From: Holtermannia corniformis
Lineage: Eukaryota > Basidiomycota > Tremellomycetes > Holtermanniales
NCBI GenBank assembly: GCA_001599935.1
Contig: BCIJ01000011.1
Span: 62,001 to 126,000, forward strand
DNA length: 64,000 bases
Reading direction: 5' to 3'
Shown here: one piece after another, positions 10,883-21,772 of the stretch
How the letters are laid out: each line of letters begins with the position of its first letter
Position numbering within the stretch: the stretch's first letter is position 1
Program-made: the position numbers and the translations under genes
Notes under the pieces: generated by a model
Seen by the model: only the letters and a program-made list of their open reading frames with translations
What the model was told of the DNA's origin: nothing
Database searches by the model: none

Positions 10883-11531
10883 CACAGCACTGTGTAGATG
10901 ATGTGATCACAGACGTGCGTTCTGCAAGGCATCCGTCCACTGTTTGTCTGACGATATCCCGATTCTTGGTCTGAACGCAGAAAGGCCCCTGGGTCTCCCA
11001 TTGAAAATTACAGGGGCTGTGCGGCTGTTCTTGGCAGATGAGCTCTTAGGCCCAGGGGTTTCACCTCACAGAATGTCAGTCCGCGTCACTGGACACTTTG
11101 GGATTGGACATGAAAGGGCATCTGCAGCGCGGTAGGCGCTTCTAGCGTGGCTTTCAAACACGCTCAGATCTACTGTTCTTGGTTATATCACCGCCTTACC
11201 TTCGAGATGAAGGCAGCGCAGGAGTCACAGCCAGATTCTCCTTGGTGCACCCCTATTCACCAGTTGCGCGAAGACATGATATGCGGTCGAGTCTCCTCGC
11301 CATTGACCGAGACTGATATCCGCCTTCTACGCGATGCAGCTGTTACTAACAACTCATCTACACTCCTGCTGGCGTTACCAGCGCCCTCGAAGACCGAGAG
11401 AGCTTCGATCGTCATTACAACTCACTCAAAGGTGCCGAGCCTTCTCTGTGACGCCTCGAGCATGCACAGTCAGCCTCAAGATTTGCACAAGAGTACCCAC
11501 GACTGCTCTGAAGGCCGTTACACCGCACAAC
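10883..11531. other. spacer between array copies A and B
   Basis: It holds no convincing gene. An open frame runs in from upstream into copy B but has no family resemblance before the ATG at 11532. A short palindromic-type pair, CCCCTGGG and CCCAGGGG, lies at about 10984-11060. Confidence 0.35.
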
Positions 11532-11812
11532 ATGTCGACCAGCGGCCGCTCAAGCCTGAAAGAACGGGTCAAATCCTTCCTCACACCGAAACCTGAACCC
11601 AGCACAGTTATCTTATTCGCCGTACAGATACAGAGTGGCGTTTAGCCGTGGCGACGGAAAACCTGTATAATATTTGTTTCGACCAAACGGAACGTTCTGG
11701 CAAAGAGACAGAGGCTGACAGGCTCCAGATACAAGTGGCCGAGAAAGCTGTAAAGGATCTTACAGATCAGGTTGAGAAGGAAAAGCGTCAGCAAACTGGT
11801 AGTAGCAACTAG
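11532..11812 (+). pseudogene. array copy B, reading frame broken or unusually spliced
   Basis: From ATG 11532 the frame gives MSTSGRSSLKERVKSFLTP, which matches the N-terminal plan of the other copies, but it stops at TAG 11643-11645 after 37 codons. The matching second helix (LQIQVAEKAVKDL, then VEKEKRQQTGSSN, ending at TAG 11810-11812) lies in another frame. The tail GSSN equals that of copy A. No intron of usual size with GTNNGT donor and CTGAC branch joins the halves cleanly, so a frameshift is the simpler reading; an unusual intron is possible. Confidence 0.45.
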
Positions 11813-12152
11813 CGCGCATGCATTCACCTCAAGCATGCCGCTAACGTACCAGCCGCTGCAGCATATGCAACCTTGGCCCTTCCATAGCTATCGACGTCGA
11901 CCTTGCCATCGGAGAACGCTAAACTAATCACTGCAACGAGGCATGCACGGACACTACAGGACCGTCACGCTTCGCAAGGTCCTACTTCCAATGGATGGCC
12001 GTATCTGCGTTTTCCCGGAACCTTGGCGCTGGATTTTCACTTGCAAGCAAGCGCGTAGAAGCAAGAGCTTCTCAAGCAATCTTCGCGGCTTCCTCTTGTC
12101 GTCAAAAAGTACAAGAACCCGGTCTCTGGCCCACCCAACATCTCACTGGAGT
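11813..12152. other. spacer between array copies B and C
   Basis: No convincing coding sequence. An open frame is continuous with copy C upstream of its ATG but has no family features. Confidence 0.35.
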
Positions 12153-12425
12153 ATGTCGAGCAGCAACGATTCATTTCTCACAAAGGCAATGAGGACCATC
12201 TTGACTGGGCCCTCGTCAAAGACGCGTTCTGAGCCAAAGACGACTCTACAGAAACAATTGCAAGTGGCCGAAGAGGAGTTGAACAGCATCAAAGTTTGGC
12301 AACTGCATAAAACGACCAGAGACACCGTCGAAGACAAGCGTCAGCTCGAGGACGCTGAAGCCAAGGTCCGCAGCCTTGCAGACCTGGTGAAGGCCGAAAC
12401 AACGAGAAATGAGAATAGCCAATAA
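12153..12425 (+). CDS. small coiled-coil protein, array copy C
   Basis: Single exon, 90 residues, function unknown. Starts MSSSND, then a basic segment with AMRTILTGPSSKTRSEP, first helix LQKQLQVAEEELNSI, a linker with Thr/Arg, second helix RQLEDAEAKVRSLADLVKAE and an Asn/Ser end. Both helices have hydrophobic residues at heptad-like spacing, so a coiled coil is likely. It is most like copy D (LQxQLQ and the AE-x-x-V-x-x-L motif). An upstream in-frame extension exists, but the ATG at 12153 gives the start that matches the other copies. Confidence 0.6.
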   Translation: MSSSNDSFLTKAMRTILTGPSSKTRSEPKTTLQKQLQVAEEELNSIKVWQLHKTTRDTVEDKRQLEDAEAKVRSLADLVKAETTRNENSQ

Positions 12426-12736
12426 ATGTAGGTAGAGCAGGTATTATTGGTACTTCATGTCGAGAGCCTAGACTTATGTAGTAACGCAATAGCGCCTGCC
12501 AGGCGAGCCTCTATCACACTCGCTACCAAGCCGCAAGAGCATCGCGGCTACCTTAAGAATACCAAACTGTGAGATGAGGGCCTACCGAAGCCGGGAGCCT
12601 TCGGAACCGGTGTTCCTGGTTTTTAAGTGCATCGAAATAACACAGCACATCTGGCATCGCATCTTAGTCGAAGCCTGTGACAGACATATATCCCAATAAC
12701 CGACCGCGTCAGCGCCGTCCTACTACTTTCACCGCC
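12426..12736 (+). promoter_or_regulatory. spacer and promoter of array copy D
   Basis: This 311-base gap has no gene. TATAT at 12687-12691, 46 bases before the ATG at 12737, is a possible TATA element, comparable in position to that of copy A. Confidence 0.3.
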
Positions 12737-13021
12737 ATGTCCACACCCGCCAACTCCAACAGGTCTCTTGCTCGAAGAATCTTCGACAGACTCACGCCAT
12801 CTACTTCAGAGCCGACAGATCTCCAGCGTCAGCTGCAAGCCGCCAAAACGCGCTCAGCGCAATTGCAAGTCAACGTGGTGACGCCGTCGAGAACGGACGG
12901 CACCTTGCTCAAAGAGCTTCAAGAAGCCGAAGACGATGTTCGAAGGCTCCAACAAGCAGTCAAAGAGGAAAAGAAGACCGCCAACTTGGCCAAGAGCGGG
13001 TCTTCGAGTGCCTCTCGGTAA
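12737..13021 (+). CDS. small coiled-coil protein, array copy D
   Basis: Single exon, 94 residues, function unknown. Starts MSTPANSNRS, has the basic segment ARRIFDRLTPSTSEPT, a first helix LQRQLQAAKTRSAQLQ, a linker, a second helix LLKELQEAEDDVRRLQQAVKEE, and a Ser-rich tail (SGSSSASR). The ATG has an A-rich, CACCGCC-type context. The last copy of the array; 517 bases further lies the LC8 dynein light chain gene. Coiled-coil character is seen from the heptad-like spacing of Leu, Ala and Val between charged residues. Confidence 0.62.
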   Translation: MSTPANSNRSLARRIFDRLTPSTSEPTDLQRQLQAAKTRSAQLQVNVVTPSRTDGTLLKELQEAEDDVRRLQQAVKEEKKTANLAKSGSSSASR

Positions 13022-13538
13022 GGCTCGCGCCAAGCCATGATGCAGATAACACTTTGCAGTACTCATGCATACCATCCATCTTCATTGAATGCCCTGCTTA
13101 GTACTACATCCGCCTGACTCTAGTCTCATGGCTACAGTCATCTGATGCTGTGCAGTGTGTTTGACCCGCTCCGCCTGCTCCGCGATGTCCCTTGGTGGAG
13201 CTAAAAGTCTTCCTTAGCTATCGACCACCGTTGCAGAGGCTTCGGATGGGCTTCTTGTATATTCAAGTAGCTTGTAGAGCGTTTCCGCCAAGCGTTCTGT
13301 GCCACATCGAATGCCGTCCAGATGCCACGTGGTGAGATGTTGAAGCCGATGAACGCGACCGAGCGGCAAACAGCGAGTGCAACGACACCCCAAAGTGCTC
13401 ATCCCATCCTTCTCCTGGTCCTTTTTATCAAGCAAGTACCTGTGTCGACCGGAGCCTGACCCCGGTTCTCGTGCACCTGCTGACTCCCCCGGCGCACAGA
13501 CTAAACACCCTTCATCACTTCTCACCCGAGCACCCAGC
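13022..13538. other. intergenic, promoter of LC8 gene
   Basis: No coding sequence supported. The last 160 bases before the LC8 ATG are pyrimidine- and C-rich on the plus strand, like several other leaders in the window. Confidence 0.35.
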
Positions 13539-14018
13539 ATGCCAGCCTCCGACGCCAAGATCGAGCCCAAGGGCTTGCTAGAGACCGAGGGCGCTTTCAG
13601 CCACAACATGCCCAAAGCCGTGATCAAAAGTGTGGATAGTCAGTCCGCGGCGTTGACGTCGACTCGGCCGAGGTCTGTGCTGAGCCCAGTGCGCAGTGAC
13701 CGAGGAGCTCCAGCAGCAAGCAGTCGATGTCGCGACGGCCGCTCTGCAAAAGTACAACATTGAAAAGGATCTTGCCATGTATTGCAAGAAGGAGTTTGAC
13801 CGGCTGCATGGGACGACGTGGCACTGTGTCGTGGGGAAGAAGTGAGTGATGGTCAACTAAGGGAGGCGATACTGACGCCGTCGACAGCTTTGGCAGCTTT
13901 GTGACGCATGGTCCGTTGGTTCCTGTGCTTGCGTAGCTGCTGACAGCCAGCAGAGACGAAAAACTTCATCTACTTTTATCTTGGGCCCATCGCGTTCCTG
14001 CTCTGGAAGACATCCTAG
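13539..14018 (+). CDS. dynein light chain LC8-type
   Basis: Four exons (13539-13638, 13697-13841, 13888-13910, 13954-14018) encode 110 residues. The C-terminal 89 or so match LC8: [45 protein letters not shown] and FIYFYLG, ending LLWKTS. LC8 is a dimeric hub that binds short linear motifs in the dynein intermediate chain and many other partners. The first 22 residues (MPASDAK..., acidic and polar) extend beyond the usual LC8 start. The third exon is only 23 bases. Introns have typical GTNNGT donors. Confidence 0.95.
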
Positions 14019-14187
14019 TGCGCCGATGCGCAGTGTACTATACCTCTACGAACCAGCCACGCCCGTCTAGTAACCCATACGGCACCTTGTCATCCATGCA
14101 CCCTCATCTCGGTTCAGAATCCACAACTTGCATGGCTCGTATCCGACTGCGAGACCCTGGACATGCCTGAAGCCGTGCCGTGTCTGC

Positions 14188-15464
14188 TCATGTCCTCGCC
14201 AGACTCTGATACGTCGTCGTTGTCGATTCATATTGACGCAAAAAGATGCGGTCCTTCTCTTTGATCATCCACCTGTCGAGAGTAAGTGCTCGAGTCGACT
14301 GGCCGATGTGCGACTGACCGGAGGATGTCATTGATATGTTCTCGCAGAATGTTGAGCGACTCTGTATCAATGTTGGTGTAGGCAATGAACGCGCCAAAGT
14401 TGACTAGCGCGCGTCAGCCGCAAGCGCTGTGGGTGCTCGGATCACTGACCAAACAGCCGCAAAAGGTGTTCGGCGCCATAGATTTCGCTCATCGGTTTCT
14501 CCTCCTTGGTAGCTCGCCGCTGCTCGACATACTGCGCACGCTCGAACCGGTACAACAGGTTGTTGCCCAATGCCTTGTCAAAGTAGAGCGTCAAGCCCGA
14601 GATGATTTCCGTCAAAAGCGAGTCGGCGCGACTGAGCGTGTATGAGCCGGCGAACGGGATCATGACGGATGACGCACGTTGAGCGCTCGGCCTTCTTCTT
14701 GGCCTGCACAAACTCCTTGTACTGCTCGAGCACCTCGCGTACGTTTGGATTCCGAGGTAGAGCCACGAGCTGGAGAGAGCGTCAGCACGGCCCGAGCCCA
14801 CGCCATGCGTCCCCAACCTGGTTATTCTTCGTCACATACTCCCAGTCATCCACCAGCTGCAGCTTGAGTACGTCTGGGATCACAATCTTGACCTCTGGAC
14901 GCTTGAGGAACTCTGCCTCCTGTCAAGCGTGACCGTCAGCCGTTGGATGTGTCGGCGGCGCGCACAACGCACGCTATCGACGCCCGACTCGCGACCGCGT
15001 TTCTTGCCCTCTTGCTTTTTAGCTCCCGGTCTGCCACTCGTTGACGCCGTCGTGTTCTTTGCGCTCGAGGGAGCAGGCGAGCCCTGAGCGCCTGCAGCAC
15101 GCTTGTTGGTCGACTGGGCGGCCAGAAGCGTCCTTTGCTTTGCGAACCCCGCTTCGTTGAGTTTCAGCACGCGGCTCTCGGGCACCCATTCGTCCCAGCT
15201 AGCGTCTGGTCAGCTTCACGTTCACATGGTGTCGAGAGAGCACGCACGTCTGCTTCCAGCCCTTGTAGTGCACAAAGTAGTGAGGACCGATCGCGCCCGT
15301 CATGGACGACGACTCGTCCCAGTTCTCGGCCAACAGGACCTATACGCGCCGAGGGATCAGTGTGATCCGGCATAGCATAGGCCGAGACGTACCCTGGCCT
15401 CGTAGATGAGCGGGCCATGGAAGCACAGCACATACTCGTCGACGGCATACTGCAAGTCTGGCAT
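14188..15464 (-). CDS. EAF3: Eaf3/MRG15 chromodomain protein
   Basis: The protein begins MPDLQYAVDEYVLCFHG, a chromo barrel, with HYKGWKQTWDEWV as its hallmark. A basic Ser/Ala/Lys-rich linker follows (AKKQEGKKRGRESG). The C-terminal MRG domain has VALPRNPNVREVL, LTLYFDKALGNNLLYRFER, SEIYGAEHLLRLFVNFGAF and WMIKEKDRIF. Eaf3 is a subunit of the NuA4 acetyltransferase and Rpd3S deacetylase complexes and reads H3K36 methylation (family knowledge). Several short introns are present. Ends at 14188 after ESTTTTYQSLART. Confidence 0.92.
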
Positions 15465-15757
15465 CTCGTCGCGTTCTGCCGCTCGTTGGGTCCTCACTCG
15501 GAGATGTGTGCTACGACAGCAAGTGTCCAGACAGTCTTCAAGTATACTCTGGCTCGCTCACAGTGGTCACCCCGCTCGAAACCGTTGACGGTGGTGGATG
15601 GTCCAAACAAACGGCGAGACGCGCCCGTCCGCACAAAGTGGCAGCCGGGGCCGGCATGGGCATGGTGACATTTCGACAACTCTATGATACAGCATGGTTG
15701 CACGCGTTGCGCTCGTCCAAGAAAACACACGGGTTGGCTATAGTACACGTTGGATAC

Positions 15758-18535
15758 TCACTTTGCGCGCCGCACGTCGTCCAAACCCGCCATCTGGGTT
15801 TGCCCTCCGACCGGCGTCAGAGGTGGCCAGGTCGCCCAGGACTGAGCAGCCAAGACCATGGGCGACTGCGAGGTCATGGTCGTGGGCGAGTAGACCGTGG
15901 ATGAAGATGGCGTTGAATACGGCGAAGTCGTGAACGCCATGGTGGGCGAGCGCGTGCTAGCCGCATACGACGGTTGATGCTGACCCTGTCCAGGGGCTCC
16001 TACCGCCTGATGGCGCGCAACGGCGTGCTCTGGCTCACCCGCATCGTCCTCCTCGTCAAACAGCGAAAAGCTCGCTCGCTTCTGCGTGTCCGGCATCAGC
16101 GTCTGGCTAGGCAAGCGCTTGTTTCCCGGACGCGCAAACGCCGGCGGCACTCCGGCCCTCGTTGGCGTGGCGACCGACGACAGTGACTGCACGCGATGAT
16201 GATGGCTCTGCGGCGTGTGCGGATCCGCCCACTGCGGCGTGAGGCTAAAGCTCGGCGTCCGTTCCGGCGCCAACGTCTGCTGCAGGCTTGCGCCCGGACG
16301 GACGCTCGCCAGCGGCCGTTCCGGAGGCGGCAGCATCGCCTGCCAAACGCCCGCCTTTGTGCCATCGCCAACCACGGGCGGACTCTGGCCCGCGCTCGGT
16401 GAACTGGATTTGCGCCCGACGCTGGTGCTGTCGAGCTGCATCTTGAAGTTGCTCTGGCGCGTCTGTAGCTCCTGCGACCATTTCCGCATCGTCGCGGGAT
16501 CCGCCGCGCCCTGGGGCTGGTTCTGGCCCGCGCGCGGCGTCGTCCCGTTCAGAAACGACGTGAACGCGGCCGTGCCAGCAAGAGGCGAGTTGAGATCAGG
16601 CATGGAATTGGATTTACTGAGCGTACGCTTGCCCATCCCAGGCCGACCGGTCGGCGTGGCCGTCGTGGCGTCGAATGCGACCGGAGCACGGTTCGATCCT
16701 GCAGCGTCGTCGATCGGCTGCAAAGGCTGAGACTGAGTTGGCTCGGTCATGAACATTTTCCACAGATCCTTGGTATCTGACAAGCTCGGCGTCTTTTGCT
16801 CGGCCTCGCCAGTGCCCAGCCCCTCGAGCAGCGTATACGTCGGAAGCGGCGGCCGGCGTTGTGGCACCGGTTGACCGGTGGCACTGGCAGCGTCCACGGC
16901 CTGCTGCGCGAGAAAGTGCTCGTATTCGCGCTTGAACTCGGCATCGACCTCTAAAATCGGTGCAGCGCCAGCCGCCAGGCGATCCTGCAGTGTCATCTGG
17001 TCAAACGCGTTCTGCCAGACGCCCGTGCTGGACCGTCTCGACGTCGTCTTGGCGAGCTCGTCGAGGTCGATATAGCTCGAGCTGGCTGACAGCGAGTCTT
17101 CGTCATCGGATGCAAACACGGGCGCCGGCTGCATCTCGATGAAGCGTGCGTTATACGCTTGTTGCTGCTGTTGGGGATCGTTGGTGGACCATTGATACAG
17201 GTTTGACGGGTCGATTGACGCGAATGGCATCTGCGCTTGCAGTGCTGCGAGGTAGGCCGGGTCCAGGTTCCCCGAGGCAGGAGGGTAGCTTGGTTGAAGC
17301 TGCTGCGGTGCAGCTGCATAGCTTGGCGAGCTATCCAGCGGTAGCGGCTGATACGTCTAGTCTCGCGTCAGCTTTGATCGGCATCCCGCACAGCTCACTC
17401 ACTGAACCACTGCCCGCGTCATCCTGTACCCACTGCCCGTTAACCGGACTGACGCCCTGACTCGGCACATAGCTCGGCGCATAGCGCTCATCCGAGCCTG
17501 AAGGCGACGCAGAGTGCGTATGGGTCAGCGCAGGCGTGACGACGAAGTGCGAGTTCTGCGGCGAGGGAGTAAAGTTGGCATACTGTGGCGGTGACGGGTA
17601 CATTGTCTGCGCGTGCGGCGGGCTGTAGTATGACACTGGTTGCTGTGGCTGGATGGATGGCGGCGGCGGGAGCGAGTGGTATTGTGCCGACGAGGGGTGA
17701 GAGGGTGGGTGGTAGCTTGGGCCCGCGATCGGTCCCTGCTGCTGCGTTTGCCGAGGTAGTTGATGTGTCTGTTGCGGTACAGGCGGCTGCTGTGGCCCAT
17801 TGCGCACTTTGGACGGCTTGTCATAGGTGCACACCATGGACCGATGGATGCACTTGGCTAATGACGCATCCCATCAGCTTCGATCTCCTTCACCACCCAT
17901 AACACGGCTCACCACACGGCCTTCCAGAGTCACATTTGACCTTTGAATGGTTGCACTGATCGCACGCGCGTACCTTTTCCTGCTTGTAAAGCCCGTGCGG
18001 GTAGACGTGCATCTGCGACTGAGGCGGGTGCGGGACGGGGTGTAACCCGCGGGCAGAGTAGCCGCCAAGCGGCAGCTGATGGCGCGACTCTTGGACCGGT
18101 TGCTGGGCAAACAATGGTTGCGGCTGCGGCTGCGGCGCTGGTGTATACGGCGTGTCATCGACCTTGACTTTACCCTTTGCCTTTGCCCTTTTCCCCGCTT
18201 CGCCTGGTTGAGCGTCCTCGGGTGAGCCTGCGCTGGCGGCGTCATCGACTGGTTTAGGATGCGCCTTGTTGACGTGTCTCGAGAGGAGGTCACTGTTAAA
18301 GGATGGTCAGCTTGGGTCCGGTGAGCACGGACCGAGCTTACCTGCGCGCAAACTTCATCGGGCACTGCTTGCACTCGTACGGCCTGTCTCCTGTATGCGC
18401 GCGCAAATGGCGGCCGACATGCTGTGGGCGTGTAAACGTAGCCGAGCATAGCTGGGCAAGGTGGAACGACGAGGTGAGCGCTGAGAGCTGGCAGAGCTGA
18501 CTACGACCTACTGGGCACTTGTGGTCGCCTCCCAT
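15758..18535 (-). CDS. transcription factor with C2H2 fingers and a Zn2Cys6 cluster
   Basis: The spliced N-terminus reads [23 protein letters not shown] and then YECKQCPMKFARSDLLSRHVNKAH: two tandem C2H2 fingers with intron 1 inside the first Cys pair. About 100 residues later comes VRACDQCNHSKVKCD plus further Cys across the next intron (SGRPC...C...C), a fungal binuclear cluster. The following region is rich in Pro and Gln. The final 490-codon exon is Ser/Pro/Gln rich with no clear domain, probably an activation region. Combined C2H2 and Zn2Cys6 DNA-binding regions are found only in fungi. Target genes unknown. Start ATG at 18535 lies just before finger 1; an upstream exon cannot be excluded. 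Confidence 0.8.
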
Positions 18536-18820
18536 GCTCCCTGCTGAACGTGCGGTACGAGCGCAGCTGCTATGGCGGGTCGCGGCGTATGGAAAGTGGG
18601 ATGATGTGCAAGTGCGAGTGCGAGCTCAGGTCGAGTGCATGGTACCGTCTGTGGCGAGTCGTCGGTGGTGGTGAGCCGAGTGGTGGGAGCGAGCGTGCGA
18701 ATGATCAATCTCGCAGTGTTCCGTCTTTGCCAGTGATCCTTTGGCGCACTGTTCCGACAGTGAGAAGGTCAGAGAGACTGCAGCAGGAACCGAGCCGAAT
18801 GAGGAAAGCAGCCAATGACG

Positions 18821-19278
18821 TCACTGTGCATCCCCACCGAACAAGCCAGCCAGCGCCCAGCACTCGTTGGGACCGCCGCGGCCGATCGCGAGCTGGACAT
18901 GGCCACTCTCGAGCTCGCAAGCAGAGACGTGAGCGCCAGCTTGGAGCAGCAGCCGTACAGTCGCGACGTCGTTCTTGAGGCACGCCTGCGACGTCAGCCT
19001 GCGTCCACCGTTTGCCGCCGAGCTCGGATGCTGGTGTCGCGTCATCGAGTAGAGTAGGTAGCCGACTCACATAGTATAGCCTGCGATGGATCCATCAGCC
19101 CGCTAGCTCATACCCTGATGACACTCACGCAGAGAACCCAAGGTCATCCCTGAGATGGACGAGCGCGCCATGCTTCAACAGCACGCTCACGCACGCGTCG
19201 GCCCCCCGGAGCGCAGCGACGTGCAGTGCCGTCCGACCGCCCGCAGCGCCATCCGCACGGTTCACAATCCCACCACCG

Positions 19279-19310
<32 letters not shown>

Positions 19311-21370
19311 GGCGCTGACCGGTCGGACGACGGGACTGTTCGGTCCCGAGCGAGGGATCCGGTCCAGCAGCGCCGTGAGCGCCTGCGCGTCGTTTTGGGC
19401 GCACGCGAGCGAGAGTAGATGCGGCAGCAGCGACGTCTGGATCTGGTGCCGTTGATGCGTCGACGTCGACCAACCCGCCGTCGTATCGTCGCCCTCGGCA
19501 GAACGACGCTTCAACAGCAGTGGCGAGCCAGAACGCTCATCCGCCCCAGGGCCGAGGTTGATGCTGGACAACTCGACCAGCGCCTTGAGCGTCGCTTCCA
19601 CCCCATCTTCCGCTTCATCCTCGCTCGAGTCTGAAACGGCAGCGCTGGCGTCTGCCCGCACAGTGGCCGTAATCTCACCGCGCAAAGGCGTCCCAACTAG
19701 CTCTCGCACCCGTTCAACTCCAAGCTCGCGCTTGCTCAGCAGATACGCAAGCTTGGTCAGAGCACTTTCCACCGTCTGGTCCCCGCCCGGGATGATCCCA
19801 GCTTGTGCGAGCGCGTACCCGCCCGCGTCTACGCTTCATCAGCCCCCGATCCAACCCGCATGTCCGCAACTCACACACAGGTGAGACGGTGCCCCTCGCA
19901 CACTGCGTGATATTCACCAACACGACCCCGCGCCCGACGGCGTCTTTGAACACGGCTAGGAGATCATCACGCTCCGGCGCGTTGCCGGCCCCAAACGTCT
20001 CGAGCACCACACCTTGGATCGGCGCAGCGAGGAACGTCTGGACCGTGCGAGTCGAGATGCCGGGAAAGATCTGCAGCACGGACACCGCCGGGTTCATAGC
20101 TACCACAGAGATCAGTACGGGTCCGTGATGGCCGATGGCAAGACAAACATTTGTGTGCGTGAAAGGACCGGAGCGCTTTGGGCCGGGAAACGAGAGACCA
20201 GTTGATGTCAATGTTGATCCCAACTGGTCAATGTCAGCATGTGACCGCCATCGCTGCACTGGTACACACCCTTGGCGAGCGGCTCGAGATTCGGGCTCGT
20301 AAACGCTTCAAACTCTGCACTAGACGATTTCGTCGTCCTGTTCCCTCGCAGCAGCTTGCCGTTAAAGAACAAGCAGACCTCTGGCGGCGTCAGTGCCGGC
20401 AGGCAACGTCGAAAGAGTCAGGACAGACCTGGAATGACATAACCTCCTGCCAGGATCAAGCTGCCGAGTAGGTTCTCCACCGCGTCGTTCCGCAGTTCAC
20501 CGAGTGGGATCTGCGCGCCCGTGAGGATGAGCGTCTTGCCGAGGTCTTCGAGCAGGAACGAGAGCGCCGAGGCGGTAAAGGACATTGTGTCTGGCCGAGT
20601 CAGCGCGGGGAGTCAAAAGAGACTGAGGACCCACCCGTCCCGTGAAGGATGATGAAGCCGTCGTAAAGGGTATAGTTGAGTTCAATGTCGCGCGCGAGCC
20701 GGACCCAGTCTGTCATTTCCATATTCGACGAGTCGAGCAGTGGGTCGTCTGAGCCGAATCAGCTCACAGTATCTTGCATTCAAAAGGCCACACCACGCAC
20801 ACTACAGCCAACATCAGTACGATCCTCCCAGCCGCACTGTACACACCTCGAGTAGACTATACCTCACCCGCTTGCCACTGCGATCAATCGGCGGCGTCAC
20901 CAGGCTTGTCTGCTCCCACTCGTAGTACTCTGTCCCATCCTTGCCAGTCTTGAGCTTTGCACTCTGCCGTTCAAGACGAAACTGCTCAGACTCGTGCTCG
21001 ACGCGCGAGCTGCGCATCTTGAGGTTGTGCGAGACGTGGGTCGGTGTTCGACCGCCGGACGGGGGAGACGAGGTCGCCCATGTTCGGTAGATGTCAGCCG
21101 ACGACGTGTTGGAGAATAGCTGGTCCGGGTCAGAGTACGGACCGTGTTGGTCGACAAGCAGCCGGACGTACAGAGTCTTGGTTCGGGTCGTGGAAGCGGC
21201 TTTGGGACCGCAGGTATTCAGTCAGGAAGCCTTTCTCTGGGACGTATCCCCGCTTCGAGTTCAACATCCCGATGGTTCCTATAGCCCATCAGCCAGTCCC
21301 GGACCCATCTACAGGCAGACATACCCCCGCTGTTGAGGATCAACACTCTTGCCTCATTGCTAGTCGTCAT
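18821..21370 (-). CDS. L-asparaginase with C-terminal ankyrin repeats
   Basis: N-terminus [11 protein letters not shown] carries the first catalytic Thr motif. Further on [21 protein letters not shown] holds the second (HGTDT), followed by [14 protein letters not shown] and ETFGAGNAP. After the asparaginase core comes an Asp/Glu/Ser-rich region and ankyrin units ([26 protein letters not shown] and [16 protein letters not shown]). The architecture matches the animal ASPG and fungal cytosolic asparaginases that hydrolyse asparagine to aspartate and ammonia. A Gln-Thr repeat sits in the linker. Several short introns. Start ATG 21370 immediately precedes the conserved strand; end TGA at 18821-18823. 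Confidence 0.88.
19281..19304 (+). repeat. hexanucleotide repeat coding for Gln-Thr
   Basis: CGTCTG occurs four times in a row. On the minus strand it encodes a QTQTQTQT stretch in the linker before the ankyrin repeats of the asparaginase gene. Likely length-variable between strains. Confidence 0.7.
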
Positions 21371-21772
21371 GCTGCTGGTTCCACTCGACGTCAAGGCTGA
21401 CGCTGGCACAGTGTGTAGATGCAAAGACGGTCAAGCAGCTGATGCTACAAGGTGCATCACGACCAGGCGATCAAGGACAGACGGAGCAGCGTCGCAGCTT
21501 GGAACCCAACATTTTCGAATGTTTTCTGCCGTCAGGCACGGTTGCAACCTGGGGTTCATAACGGCGCCTGGGTGGGTCTGCGCAATTTTACAATCTCTGT
21601 CCAGATCACCATCGCACAAGCAGCTACATTGCGCAGCGATGCATCGCCATGCATACTCACAAAGCTGCTCAAGTCAACGCTCAACATCACTGACAAAGGC
21701 AGCCGGTTATCTCCGTTTAGAGCTGGCAACAAAATGGGAAATCAGCCTCGCTTCGGGTGGGATGCAGCCTTC
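21371..21772. other. intergenic, promoter of asparaginase gene
   Basis: Open frames on both strands here have no motif or codon bias; I see no gene. It lies upstream of the asparaginase ATG and downstream of the Ran-like stop, both on the minus strand. Confidence 0.4.

Larger units (their letters stand above)
10634..13021 (+). repeat. tandem array of four small paralogous genes
   Basis: Copies start at 10634, 11532, 12153 and 12737, all on the plus strand, about 580-900 bases apart, with nothing recognisable between. Shared plan: MS + Ser-rich start; a short basic segment with an LT or FT pair; Gln/Glu-rich helix with LQxQLQ-type text in copies C and D; a linker; then a second helix of the form L(E/K)-x-A-E-x-x-V-x-x-L followed by V-K-x-E; and a short Ser/Asn tail. 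Nucleotide identity is low, so the duplications are old or fast-evolving. Confidence 0.55.

Noticed and set aside
10944..11135. 63-codon frame between array copies A and B, considered as another copy
   Set aside because: Non-ATG start and none of the array motifs.
11147..11596. 149-codon frame overlapping array copy B
   Set aside because: Different frame from the copy B motif, starts at a non-ATG codon, no domain.
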